Part shown: positions 33,925-46,300 of the stretch, piece after piece
Layout: the number at the start of each line of letters is the position of its first letter
Numbering within the stretch: position 1 is the stretch's first letter
Source of the DNA: Meghimatium bilineatum
Taxonomy: Eukaryota > Mollusca > Gastropoda > Stylommatophora > Philomycidae
Direction: 5' to 3'
Length of the DNA stretch: 64,000 nucleotides
NCBI GenBank assembly: GCA_034231615.1
Contig: CM067307.1
Span: forward strand, 2,910,647 to 2,974,646
The notes under the pieces: generated by a model
Databases searched by the model: none
Told to the model about the DNA's origin: nothing
What the model saw: only the letters and a program-made list of their open reading frames with translations
Program-made: the position numbers and the translations under genes

Positions 33925-34185
33925 AATGTAGTGATATCTGCAGATGTTTGTCAGTTGTTCATATAGTGTGTAAGATTGTTGTATCTGCAGATGTTTGTCA
34001 GTTGTTCATATAGTGTGTAAGATTGTTGTATCTGCAGATGTTTGTCAGTTGTTCATATAGTGTGTAAGATTGTTGTATCTGCAGATGTTTGTCAGTTCAT
34101 ATAGTGTGTAAGGCAGATTGTTGTATTTGCAGATGTTTCTCAGTTGTTCATATACTGTGTAAGGCAGAATGTTGTATTTGCAGAT
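33925..34185. repeat. 47-bp tandem repeat, about 5.5 copies
   Basis: Unit atctgcagatgtttgtcagt, tgttcatatagtgtgtaaga ttgttgt; the last two copies carry an extra aggc and atttgcag. Confidence 0.95.
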
Positions 34186-34714
34186 GTACAAAATATGTTT
34201 TTCTGTTCCAATAAAGGGAGAGGGCGAGAAGAGAACAACATACCCCGTTCAAAAATTCCCTACTCCTTATGTACTGCCGTGGTCACTATATAAACTATGA
34301 AATTGTTATAACGTATGCATGTTTTAGTATGTTTCAGGAATATTTGTCTATTAATGTCTGTAAAACATAGTGCGTACCGAACCAATTAGTGATAAATTGC
34401 GTAATGAACCGCTTTCTTCCAAGCATAATGTAGCGATAGATTGCATAATGAACCGTTTTGCATACCGCCTGATGTTTGGTATATATTTCGATGCATAAAC
34501 ATTACTATCCAGATATACAGAAAGCACAAACTCGGGCATCGCGTAAAGAGGCGGTTGTCTCCGGGATTTCACCTACAAAATTTACCTAGTCCTTCACCAG
34601 AATAGTCCTGTGTGCTAATCTCACATTCATCTTGGCTGAAGCGACCGGTCATTTGTTACTTTGCGTACACTATGTATGGCCAGCCAATGAAAATCACGGC
34701 GAGCATATTTATGT

Positions 34715-37700
34715 AGGTGTAGCACGGGACAGAGAAACTGCTGGCCTACATTATTGTAGATGTAACAAGGGACAGAGAGACTGCTGTCCTACATTATTGT
34801 AGATATAACAAGGGACAGAGAAACTGCTGTCCTACATTATTGTAGATGTAACAAGGGACAGAGAAACTGCTGTCCTACATTATTGTAGATGTAACAAGGG
34901 ACAGAGAAACTGCTGTCCTACATTATTGTAGATGTAACAAGGGACAGAGAAACTGCTGTCCTACATTATTGTAGATGTAACAAGGGACAGAGAAACTGCT
35001 GGCCTACATTATTGTAGATGTAACAAGGGACAGAGAGACTGCTGTCCTACATTATTGTAGATATAACAAGGGACAGAGAAACTGCTGTCCTACATTATTG
35101 TAGATGTAACAAGGGACAGAGAAACTGCTGTCCTACATTATTGTAGATGTAACAAGGGACAGAGAAACTGCTGGCCTACATTATTGTAGATGTAACAAGG
35201 GACAGAGAAACTGCTGTCCTACATTATTGTAGATGTAACACGGGACAGAGAAACTGCTGTCCTACATTATTGTAGATGTAGCAAGGCACAGAGAAACTGC
35301 TGTCCTACATTATTGTAGATGTAACACGGGACAGAGAAACTGCTGTCCTACATTATTGTAGATGTAGCAAGGCACAGAGAAACTGCTGTCCTACATTATT
35401 GTAGATATAACAAGGGACAGAGAAACTGCTGTCCTACATTATTGTAGATGTAGCAAGGGACAAGGGACAGAGAAACTGCTGTCCTACATTATTGTAGATG
35501 TAACAAGGGACAAGGGACAGAGAAACTGCTGTCCTACATTATTATAGATGTAACAAGGGACAGAGAAACTGCTGTCCTACATTATTGTAGATGTAGCAAG
35601 GCACAGAGAGACTGCTGTCCTACATTATTGTAGATGTAGCAAGGCACAGAGAAACTGCTGTCCTACATTATTGTAGATGTGGCACGGGACAGAGAAACTG
35701 CTGTCCTACATTATTGTAGATATAACAAGGGACAGAGAAACTGCTGTCCTACATTATTGTAGATATAACAAGGGACAGAGAAACTGCTGTCCTACATTAT
35801 TGTAGATATAACAAGGGACAGAGAAACTGCTGTCCTACATTATTGTAGATATAACAAGGGACAAAGAAACTGCTGTCCTACATTATTGTAGATGTGGCAC
35901 GGGACAGAGAAACTGCTGTCCTACATTATTGTAGATGTAACAAGGGACAGAGAAACTGCTGTCCTACATTATTGTAGATGTAACAAGGGACAGAAACTGC
36001 TGTCCTACATTATTGTAGATGTAACAAGGGACAGAGAAACTGCTGTCCTACATTATTGTAGATGTAACAAGGGACAGAGAAACTGCTGTCCTACATTATT
36101 GTAGATGTAACACGGGACAGAGAAACTGCTGTCCTACATTATTGTAGATGTAGCAAGGCACAGAGAAACTGCTGTCCTACATTATTGTAGATATAACAAG
36201 GGACAGAGAAACTGCTGTCCTACATTATTGTAGATGTAACAAGGGACAGAAACTGCTGTCCTACATTATTGTAGATGTAACACGGGACAGAGAAACTGCT
36301 GTCCTACATTATTGTAGATGTAGCAAGGGACAGAGAAACTGCTGTCCTACATTATTGTAGATGTAACACGGGACAGAGAAACTGCTGTCCTACATTATTG
36401 TAGATGTAGCAAGGCACAGAGAAACTGCTGTCCTACATTATTGTAGATGTAGCAAGGCACAGAGAAACTGCTGTCCTACATTATTGTAGATGATATAACA
36501 AGGGACAGAGAAACTGCTGTCCTACATTATTGTAGATGTAGCAAGGGACAAGGGACAGAGAAACTGCTGTCCTACATTATTGTAGATGTAACAAGGGACA
36601 GAGAAACTGCTGTCCTACATTATTATAGATGTAACAAGGGACAGAGAAACTGCTGTCCTACATTATTGTAGATGTAGCAAGGCACAGAGAGACTGCTGTC
36701 CTACATTATTGTAGATATAACAAGGGACAGAGAAACTGCTGTCCTACATTATTGTAGATGTAACAAGGGACAGAGAAACTGCTGTCCTACATTATTGTAG
36801 ATGTAACAAGGGACAGAGAAACTGCTGGCCTACATTATTGTAGATGTAACAAGGGACAGAGAAACTGCTGTCCTACATTATTGTAGATGTAGCAAGGCAC
36901 AGAGAAACTGCTGTCCTACATTATTGTAGATATAACAAGGGACAGAGAAACTGCTGTCCTACAGTATTGTAGATGTAGCAAGGGACAAGGGACAGAGAAA
37001 CTGCTGTCCTACATTATTGTAGATGTAACAAGGGACAAGGGACAGAGAAACTGCTGTCCTACATTATTGTAGATGTAACAAGGGACAAGGGACAGAGAAA
37101 CTGCTGTCCTACATTATTATAGATGTAACAAGGGACAGAGAAACTGCTGTCCTACATTATTGTAGATGTAGCAAGGCACAGAGAAACTGCTGTCCTACAT
37201 TATTGTAGATGTAACACGGGACAGAGAAACTGCTGTCCTACATTATTGTAGATGTAGCAAGGCACATAGAAACTGCTGTCCTACATTATTGTAGATGTAG
37301 CAAGGCACAGAGAAACTGCTGTCCTACATTATTGTAGATGATATAACAAGGGACAGAGAAACTGCTGTCCTACATTATTGTAGATGTAGCAAGGGACAAG
37401 GGACAGAGAAACTGCTGTCCTACATTATTGTAGATGTAACAAGGGACAGAGAAACTGCTGTCCTACATTATTATAGATGTAACAAGGGACAGAGAAACTG
37501 CTGTCCTACATTATTGTAGATGTAGCAAGGCACAGAGAGACTGCTGTCCTACATTATTGTAGATATAACAAGGGACAGAGAAACTGCTGTCCTACATTAT
37601 TGTAGATGTAACAAGGGACAGAGAAACTGCTGTCCTACATTATTGTAGATGTAACAAGGGACAGAGAAACTGCTGGCCTACATTATTGTAGATGTAACAA

Positions 37701-38735
37701 GGGACAGAGAAACTGCTGTCCTACATTATTGTAGATATAACAAGGGACAGAGAAACTGCTGTCCTACAGTATTGTAGATGTAGCAAGGGACAAGGGACAG
37801 AGAAACTGCTGTCCTACATTATTGTAGATGTAACAAGGGACAAGGGACAGAGAAACTGCTGTCCTACATTATTGTAGATGTAACAAGGGACAAGGGACAG
37901 AGAAACTGCTGTCCTACATTATTATAGATGTAACAAGGGACAGAGAAACTGCTGTCCTACATTATTATAGATGTAACAAGGGACAGAGAAACTGCTGTCC
38001 TACATTATTGTAGATGTAACAAGGGACAAGGGACAGAGAAACTGCTGTCCTACTTTATTATTGATGTAACAAGGGACAGAGAAACTGCTGTCCTACATTA
38101 TTATAGATGTAACAAGGGACAGAGAAACTGCTGTCCTACATTATTGTAGATGTAACAAGGGACAAGGGACAGAGAAACTGCTGTCCTACATTATTGTAGA
38201 TGTAACAAGGGACAAGGGACAGAGAAAATGCTGTCCTACATTATTGTAGATGTAACAAGGGACAAGGGACATAGAAACTGCTGTCCTACATTATTGTAGA
38301 TGTAACAAGGGACAAGGGACAGAGAAACTGCTGTCCTACATTATTGTAGATGTAACAAGGGACAAGGGACAGAGAAACTGCTGTCCTACATTATTATTGA
38401 TGTAACAAGGGACAGAGAAACTGCTGTCCTACATTATTATTGATGTAACAAGGGACAGAGAAACTGCTGTCCTACATTATTATAGATGTAACAAAGGACA
38501 AGGGACAGAGAAACTGCTGTCCTACATTATTATAGATGTAACAAGGGACAGAGAAACTGCTGCCCTACATTATTATTGATGTAACAAGGGACAAGGGACA
38601 GAGAAACTGCTGTCCTACATTATTATTGATGTAACAAGGGACAAGGGACAGAGAAACTGCTGTCCTACATTATTATAGATGTAACAAGGGACAGAGAAAC
38701 TGCTGCCCTACATTATTATAGATGTAACAAAGACT
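34715..38735. repeat. Large 43/50-bp satellite-like array, about 90 copies
   Basis: Unit gtagatgtaacaagggacag, agaaactgctgtcctacatt att (43 bp). A 50-bp variant has an extra acaaggg. Each unit contains ctaca-ttat-tgtag, a 5-bp inverted repeat. Variants (gcaaggcac, atataac, acacggg, tattatagatg) recur in blocks. A rare gatgatataac variant at 36489 and 37337 is 848 bp apart, and ctacagtatt at 36959 and 37764 is 805 bp apart, one unit less. Confidence 0.97.
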
Positions 38736-39261
38736 CTTATCATTACAAGTAGAGGATAAATTCTAAGCTATATAAATAGATGTTCAAAGGCAGACATTAT
38801 ATCAGACATATTTTCTCCCCCATGCAATAATAGTTTATCAGAAGCACAATTCTACAGCTTGCGATATCAATGTTAGTTATTCCTCTAGTGCCAAAGACGG
38901 CACATAGTGCGGATGTCATAGATTTGTATGTCTCTCGTTTCATTGCAATGTGCCTTAGATCTTCAGAAATCCTTGAACCCATTTCAGTAACACAAATATT
39001 CAATTTGTACGATTTTAATATGTTAAATTAGTGACCAACAAGTTCTTGATTCAGCAAGAAAGAAAAAAAACATCCCTCCATTGCAAGATCAAAGTGAATG
39101 ACTCAATACTCAAACAGGTCGGTCGAACAATTCCAACATTTAGTAACAACAGTGACATCAGATGGACGATGTTCACCACAGATTTTAGAACATAGCGCAA
39201 GCAAAGCCAGCATTCATAAACATGAACACACGGTGGAAATGTCAAGATAAACAAAAATAGG
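38736..39261. other. No gene or repeat recognised
   Basis: AT-rich sequence to the right of the 43-bp array; no coding signal. Confidence 0.5.
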
Positions 39262-39380
39262 TAGATGTGTTACCAAAATAAAACATAACACAACCTAACA
39301 ACGAGATACAGGGACACGGTGGAATATGCATCCTTCATCAGAACTGAGTTGTTCAGAGCAGCATAACGCAAATTTTAACA
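39262..39380 (-). mobile_element. Penelope-like remnant
   Basis: The phrases ataacacaacctaacaacga and gcatccttcatcagaactga give minus-strand CAGTTCTGATGAAGGATGC. The following GAAAC half is mutated. Confidence 0.5.
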
Positions 39381-39601
39381 TATACATGTGGGTCTTGGAC
39401 AATCAATCAACAAGAGAGTACACAATTAGAGGCAACACCGATGTGGCTGTTCTATATAAGAATGCTGAAAGTACACCACGGACATATAGTAACTGACCAG
39501 GAGCTGCTGAAAGTACACTGTGGACATGTAGTAACTGACCCAGGAGGTGCTGAAAGTCAAATGCGAGATGGCGAGTGTTGAGTAAAATTATAGAGACAAT
39601 A

Positions 39602-39747
39602 TGTATGTTTTTGTCACGTTATTAGACATGTTTTTGTCACGTTATTAGACATGTTTTTGTCACGTTATTAGACATGTTTTTGTCACGTTATTAGACATAT
39701 TTTTGTCACGTTATTAGACATGTTTTTGTCACGTTATTATACATGTT
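39602..39747. repeat. 23-bp tandem repeat x6
   Basis: Unit acatgtttttgtcacgttat tag. Confidence 0.96.
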
Positions 39748-40029
39748 TGTGTGTGTGTATAACAGAATTACAACATGCATGATAGAAGTAGGCAAGAAAG
39801 ATGACCCGAGGTTGACGTGAGACAAATATGATATAGTCACAATACTGACAACAGCGATGCTGATAACAGATACTAGAAATTAAGTGTTGCGAAGATACAA
39901 GATAGTCTACACCAATCGGCACGGAGCATGATGATGATCCAATATTTATAACAATAGTTATCGGAAAATAAAACATAATGCACATGGAAATTAAACATAT
40001 TAACCAAAAACAAAACAACTAGGTTAAAC

Positions 40030-40800
40030 TTGAACATGGGTTCATGAAAATTATTTTCAATCTTTAGAGAGCCTTCTCTTTTGTGTTGGTAACTATAAGC
40101 GTGTTAAAACAAAAATCATGTCAACAGATATAACAACACAACAACCAAAAATCAGAATAGACAATACCAAGATAGAATGCGGGGATAAATTTGAATACTT
40201 CGGAGCAAACATCAACGGTGCAGGAGACTGCATGGCAGAAATAAGGAAGAGATTGGCAATGGCATATTATAGAATAACACGGCTGAAAAACATATGGAAA
40301 AACAACACAATAGAAACGAACGTGCTAATGTTACGAACTTTTATTTTTCCGGTTGCAACATACGGCTGTGAAACATGGACTCTAAGTAAAACAGTGGCAA
40401 AGAAGATCAACGCCTTCGAGTTGAAATGCTACAGGAAGATACTTAGAATGTCATGGAAGGATAAAATCAGAAACTCAGATATTATAAACACATTGAATAT
40501 TCTTCCGAAGTGTTGGTTACTAAATACAATAACAAAAAGAAAACTACGCCTGTTTGGTCATATAAAGAGACACAACTGTTTAGAACGACAAATAATGGAG
40601 GGAAGAGTACCTGGGAAGAGGAGAAAGGGCAGACCAAGAAGACGATGGACTGACGACATTAAAGATAACATGAATACATCGCTAGAAAATGCAAGCCACA
40701 TCGCCCAAGACAGAGAGAGGTTCAGAGAGTTCATTGGGAAGACAACGTTCTGGAAGGAATACGTCACATGCCACAACTGTAAGCGTGATGTTTAATAGCT
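40030..40800 (+). pseudogene. Non-LTR retrotransposon (LINE) C-terminal ORF, 5'-truncated
   Basis: An open frame of 225 residues (40118-40795) is the C-terminal part of a LINE reverse-transcriptase polyprotein. Visible motifs are FEYFGANINGAGD, the thumb segment TYGCETWTLSKT, INAFELKCYRKILRMSW, LRLFGHIKRH, and the basic tail GRVPGKRRKGRPRRRWTDDI, then FWKEYVTC before a stop. The RT catalytic FADD box and the endonuclease are absent, so this is a dead 5'-truncated copy with an intact remaining frame. It is the least decayed member of the family seen again at 58.3, 60.8 and 61.6 kb. A 30-bp minisatellite starts about 120 bp downstream. I would place it loosely among endonuclease-reverse transcriptase LINEs; a firm clade needs the RT domain. 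Confidence 0.88.
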
Positions 40801-40924
40801 AAACATGGCAACATTTCGTCCCTATCAATGACTGACAGCATCGTCAGCTACTGTCAATTATTATAATCTTGTGATTATATCCATTATTTGATTATACTCA
40901 TCCCCCGGAAAGGTAGTGATTACT

Positions 40925-41240
40925 CACCTGTGTTGCCTTCTGTTAGATTAGATGCACTTGTGTTGCCTTCTATTAGATTAGATGCACTTGTGTTGCCTTC
41001 TGTTAGATTAGATGCACTTGTGTTGCCTTCTGTTAGATTAGATGCACTTGTGTTGCCTTCTGTTAGATTAGATGCACTTGTGTTGCCTTCTGTTAGATTA
41101 GATGCACTTGTGTTGCCTTCTGTTAGATTAGATGCACTTGTGTTGTCTTCTGTTAGATTAGATGCACTTGTGTTGCCTTCTGTTAGATTAGATGCACTTG
41201 TGTTGTCTTCTGTTAGATTAGATGCACTTGTATTGGCTTC
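40925..41240. repeat. 30-bp tandem repeat, about 10.5 copies
   Basis: Unit ttagatgcacttgtgttgcc ttctgttaga; begins shortly after the 40-kb LINE. Confidence 0.96.
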
Positions 41241-41324
41241 TCAACCACGTAATAGAGGTCACGCCACAACATTACACTGAAGTCACACCGTCGACATTAT
41301 GAGGCCCCCTGTCCATAATAAATT

Positions 41325-41512
41325 TGACTTCGTTATGTTTTCGACTATTGTCGAGGTTTACGTTGGTCACTATTTATATACTTGCTATATTTACTATTTT
41401 ATATACATATATACTTATATACTATTTATATACTATTTATAAACATGCCAAAAATAACCAAGAACGACCAATGAAATTCACGGAAATAATAAAAATACGA
41501 GCCTTCTAGGTC
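41325..41512. mobile_element. Foldback family F copy
   Basis: Gaggtttacgttggtcacta pairs with aagaacgaccaatgaaattc acggaaataat. The centre is a tatata-rich run. Confidence 0.65.
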
Positions 41513-41999
41513 ATGTGTACTTTCTGTTGAGATGTCTTATATCACAGTCAATGGTCACGGCTGAAATTTTCGTGTCGAAAAGCGTAGCTATCTCAGCACA
41601 GCTATAGACCATGATGCAACACATTGTTTCCGTCAGCCAACATCCTACTAGCCGAACGAAGAATATATGGAAAGAAAGGAATGAGAAAACCACGATTCTG
41701 AGATAAAGTTCCGTTGTTCCGTCACTCTATCTTGTACTGCTATCCTCCAAGATAAACCCTCTTGTCAGATGTCTGGTCAGTGTTGCGATACTGCCCATCT
41801 AATATGTCTTCTGAATTATTCACAGTTGACGCTATCAGGGCGGGTCTATCCCCAGAACATTTCATTCTTATCTCGCGTTAGCGTGCAGTCAACGCCCCAC
41901 CCCACCATTTTTTCTCTCCCGGGACTTCATTGTCGTTATCAGACATACTAGACTGGTATTTTTATAGCAAATGTGGGCATCGTGGCTGTAAATTTGTTT

Positions 42000-42222
42000 C
42001 CCCTAAAAGGGGGGGGGGGATGAGAGGGTGTACCTAAACTTTTTTTTAAAAGGGTCATCGGTGTGTTTAAGTGTGTCAGATTTTTTTTTAATGTAAAATT
42101 TGGTGCCATTTTTGTGAAAAATCGCTAAGGAAACGGGAGGGGGTTTTGCCTTTTGACCAAGTTCCTAAAGTAATTTTCAGATTTGTTAGGGGTGGCGTTG
42201 TACACCCCATCCGTACCCCTAG
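42000..42222. mobile_element. Possible foldback element with G-run ends
   Basis: Gggggggatgagagggtgta cc at the left and gttgtacaccccatccgtac ccc at the right are inverted. The inside is T-rich. Confidence 0.4.
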
Positions 42223-42529
42223 TGTATGGTTATCAACAATACTATTCAACCAGCAAACGATAGCTGGGTATTTTATTTAAGTAAAACACAAAATAAACAA
42301 CACTATAAACTCCAGCATATTAACATAAGGTTCACTCTTACGATCTTAATAAACCATTTCTATTATTGCTTGTATAATCCCATTTTTCCTCCGCATGTCT
42401 CGGCTATCTCACATTATTATCTCGTAGTTGTTTATGGATACCCCATTCTTTCTTTATCCCTACGTTAGAGAATAAGATTTGCCACTTATAGACGGTAGGA
42501 AGATTTGTTAGATATACACATTCTTATAT

Positions 42530-42975
42530 TGGAGAGTTCTTGCTGTACGTAGTAAAGTTCTTGCTGGGGATATTTCTTGCTGTAAGTAGTAAAGTTCTTG
42601 CTGGAGATATTTCTTGCTGTAAGTAGTAAAGTTCTTGCTGGAGATATTTCTTGCTGTAAGTAGTAAAGTTCTTGCTGTAGTTATTTCTTGCTGTAAGTAG
42701 TAAAGTTCTTGCTGTAGTTATTTCTTGCTGTAAGTAGTAAAGTTCTTGCTGTAGTTATTTCTTGCTGTAAGTAGTAAATTTCTTGCTGGAGATATTTCTT
42801 GCTGTAAGTAGTAAAGTTCTTGCTGTAGATATTTCTTGCTGCAAGTAGTAAAAGTAAAGTTCTTGCTGTAGATATTTCTTGCTGCAAGTAGTAAAAGTAA
42901 AGTTCTTGCTGTAGATATTTCTTGCTGCAAGTAGTAAAAGTAAAGTTCTTGCTGTAGATATTTCTTGCTGTTGGT
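42530..42975. repeat. 37/43-bp tandem repeat, about 11 copies
   Basis: Unit gtagtaaagttcttgctgta gatatttcttgctgtaa (37 bp). The right-hand copies have an extra aaagta (43 bp). The half-unit ttcttgctg recurs, so the unit itself came from a ~18-bp duplication. Confidence 0.95.
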
Positions 42976-43039
42976 ATATGAGTCCTTATTATAGACATAT
43001 AATATGTACTCACTGCATCAAAACTGAAAAACAACAGGC

Positions 43040-43160
43040 GAAACTTTTAACAGGGTAATGCAGTTGTGCTAATCACAGGAAACACACATAATAACACACA
43101 TAAATCAACATTTCGACCAAAAGGCCTTTAACAAGAACACATTCACACAAAATAATGGCG
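43040..43160 (-). mobile_element. Penelope-like remnant upstream of the first F-BAR exon seen
   Basis: Atcaacatttcgaccaaaag then gcctttaacaag; minus-strand TTAAAGGCCTTTTGGTCGAAATGTTGAT. It ends about 180 bp before the exon at 43343. Confidence 0.6.
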
Positions 43161-43342
43161 AGTAAGAACATGTCAAGTTTACTATAGACATAACTTGATT
43201 GTGTGCAACAGAACTTGTTTGAAAGGCTCCTCCTTTCTTGTGATATAGATATTGTTTCATTTAATGAGACATTTAGTGAGTGTATCATTAGCACAGCCAA
43301 TGACTAGATATCCTGACATCATGTGATTTTGTTGCTCCACAG

Positions 43343-43393
43343 AAAACTAGTCAAGAATTTTCAGCCAAAGAAAAGAGAGGATGATGATTGTTC
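43343..43393 (+). CDS. FNBP1L: F-BAR gene exon 1 of 5 seen (51 bp)
   Basis: The acceptor is TTTGTTGCTCCACAG and the donor is GTAAGT. The exon opens with one base that completes a codon from an upstream exon, then encodes KLVKNFQPKKREDDDC and ends with TC, the first two bases of a serine codon. The next exon opens with A, so the codon TCA is completed across the junction. The LVK..QPKK stretch and the acidic run after it match the turn before the second long F-BAR helix in CIP4/FBP17. The exon is too short to score as an ORF and was recognised from protein similarity plus phase agreement. The preceding exon must end with two bases of a codon; I could not find it in this window. Confidence 0.88.
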
Positions 43394-46300
43394 GTAAGTT
43401 TATTTAGCTCTTTTATGTTTATTGTGTTTTCTCTCATAGTTTGTGTTTTTCCATCTTGTCTATTTTCTCGGCATGTAATATGTTACACAACCCATGACCA
43501 TTAGGGTAACTGTCATCATAGACTAGAGGGTGGTGTATTCTACCATTGGTCATGGTTGTAAGCAGGTGTCGTCTATGGGTGTAAAAACCAATATCTCTTT
43601 AACCTTTCTCTGCAGATATAATTTAAAGTCTTTAACTCTTACACTTGTAGGATGGGGGAGGGGCGCTTGTGAAAGTGGTTATAGTGTTTCAGTAACCAGC
43701 CGGCTATTGTTAACCATCATTATGCAGACGTTTTAATCGTGTTAATATTTTATAAACTGCAGTACATTGTGTTTGCATTTACATGACTAAAATCACTAAT
43801 AACTCTCCACGGCGCTAAAAACGTGCTATAAATATGTGCTGAAAATGTGTAGAGGATTGACTTTATTCTACTCATCATCATCATCGTTAGGTGCCATGCC
43901 GACTTGCGTAGGCGATCATGGCTCTCCATAGCTCTATGTCTCCAGTATTATGTATCAGGATTGTTGTTGTTTGCCTGCTGTGCCAGGTTGTCAAAATGTC
44001 TAATATTTTCTCACGTTGTTGCCCTGTCGCTTGCCTTCAATCTTGTCTGTTGTAACTATGTTCTCTAAACCTCCCTGCCTCATTAACGTGGCCAAAAAAT
44101 GAAGATTGTCTTTTTCTTATAGTATTGATTAGCATGAAGATTGTCTTTTTCCTATAGTATTGATTAACATCCGTCTCGCATTTGACTCTTTCAACACCTC
44201 CACATTAGTTGTTCTCGCATTCCATGATATTCTCAGAATTCTTCTGTAGAACCACATCTCTATTGCCTATAATTTCCCACTTTCCAGTTTGTTTATTGTC
44301 GAAGACTCACATCCATATGTTAGTATAGGAGTTATATAGCACTGCAGAACTCCCTCACCTCTAATGACAAGGATGTTGTGTTTGCCTGCCATATTCTGCT
44401 TCTTATTACTGTTGAACTTCTTCCATCTGCTGTAATCGTTGTACCTAAATATTTGAATTGGTGGACCTGTTTAAATACTTTATCTTTCACTTTGATCTTG
44501 CAAGTTGTGGTATTTTGTTTCTAGTCTTACCCTATGAATATTAGTAAAATAACACAAAAATGGCCCAATATTAGCTTTGCAAACACAGAAAATACACAGG
44601 CTCAATGTCTCGAGCACTAGGTCTTTGTCAAGATAGGGACAGACAATCAGACTTGAATAGAATAGACAAAAAAACGTACATTGGAGGACAGAATGTCGAC
44701 ATCTATATTGCTATAGATGAAATTGATGAAAGTAAAGTGGAGTACAACATGAATGTAAGGCTACATGTTGAGATATCTTTACTTCCATCAATTTCTTCTA
44801 TGGCAACATAGATGCTCACATTCTTTTCCCCAATGTAGTTTTTTTGTCTAATCTATTGCAATCTGAATGTTTGTCCTTATCTTGACAAAGACCTAGTAGT
44901 CGGAACGTTGAGCATGTGTATTTTTCCTATTTGTAAAACTGTTATTGAAGTATTTTTGTATTATTTTACTAATTTTCATTTACCACATGATAGACTGCAA
45001 TTTAAAAAAAAAATTTACCCCATATGTACTTTGCTTCTCTCAGGTAAGGAGCAGGATGATGATTGCAGAGAACACCCATAGCATGTAACTCCATAGCTTC
45101 ACGCGATAATCCCCAGGGATCTTTGAAAAAATTCACTTTATAAATGACGTCGCAAGCATGCTTCGAACCTTCGCTCTCTTGAACTGAAAGCAAATGGTTT
45201 AACCAGTACATCAGAGAGATCCCTGATCTTGCATTGTGATATTCGCTGAATAAACAAATAAACAGAAAAAGAAAATTCATAAAATAGGAAATACTTGAAA
45301 GAAAGGGTGAAAAGTCGTAGAGGATTGACTTCATTGTACTAGGTTTCCCATGAAATATATTTTCTGCAGAGAGTATCACTCATAGCATGTAACTCCGTAG
45401 CTTCAAGCGATAATCCACAGGGATCTCAGAAAAAATCCACCTTGTACACAGACGACACGAGCCGGATTCAAACCCATGACCTCTTGAACACACGGCGAAC
45501 AGCTTAACCACTACGCTAAGTAGATCCCCAAGGAAATACTGAAAAAAAACAACATTACAACATCATAAAAACAACATTACAAAGTGGGCTGCAAGAACAG
45601 TTTGAGAAAGACATAACAAACAGTTCTAACGTAAATTGCACTTGATTAGTAGAATATCATGTTCTGAACGTATCATCAAAATAACATTTGCCTGATGATT
45701 TTCTTGGCAACATTTACGTCAATAAATTAAAATTGTATGAAAATGTGCGCAGTGTATTTATGTACAGACAAAGTTAGTGCCAAGAACAAGTTTAGTAAGT
45801 TATACCAAACATGACTTATAAAATAAATGGCGTGGGAAAATGTATAACAATTAGCAGTGTGGGCGTCTGGTTATGTCAATAATCACTCAGACTGCAAGTC
45901 AAGCAATGACTGTGGCTAGCTTTCACAATGCTGTGGCAATGAGACCAGGACTACTAACTCAGGGTGCAAAGAATAGGGGCGACTGTCTTTTTTCCAGGCA
46001 TGTCGTAGGAGGTGATTAAGGAAAGTTAGGGGAATGTGATGGCAACCTATCACCTGTGAAAAAATCATTATTGTCACTCTTTCGTTTCCACAAAGCACTT
46101 ACTTGTCTTCTATCACATAATTCCCGTGGATGATGATGATGATGATAATGATGAGGTGCATACAAGTGGACGTTACAACTTTGTCCTCTTGTGGCAGACT
46201 CCCCAGGTGTGCCATCACTGGGGATGTGTGCCAGGCTCCTAGGCGATGGGGGATGCTAGATGTGCAACCACAGTGAATGAGTAAATAAATCCTATAGAAG

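Noticed and set aside
34715-38735. CRISPR-like array
   Set aside because: The units are contiguous and nearly identical with no unique spacers, and the context is eukaryotic. The same holds for all other arrays here.
40888-41280. 130-residue frame with LPSVRLDALV repeats
   Set aside because: Encoded by the 30-bp array.
42681-43034. Minus-strand frame with QQEISTARTL repeats
   Set aside because: Encoded by the 37/43-bp array.
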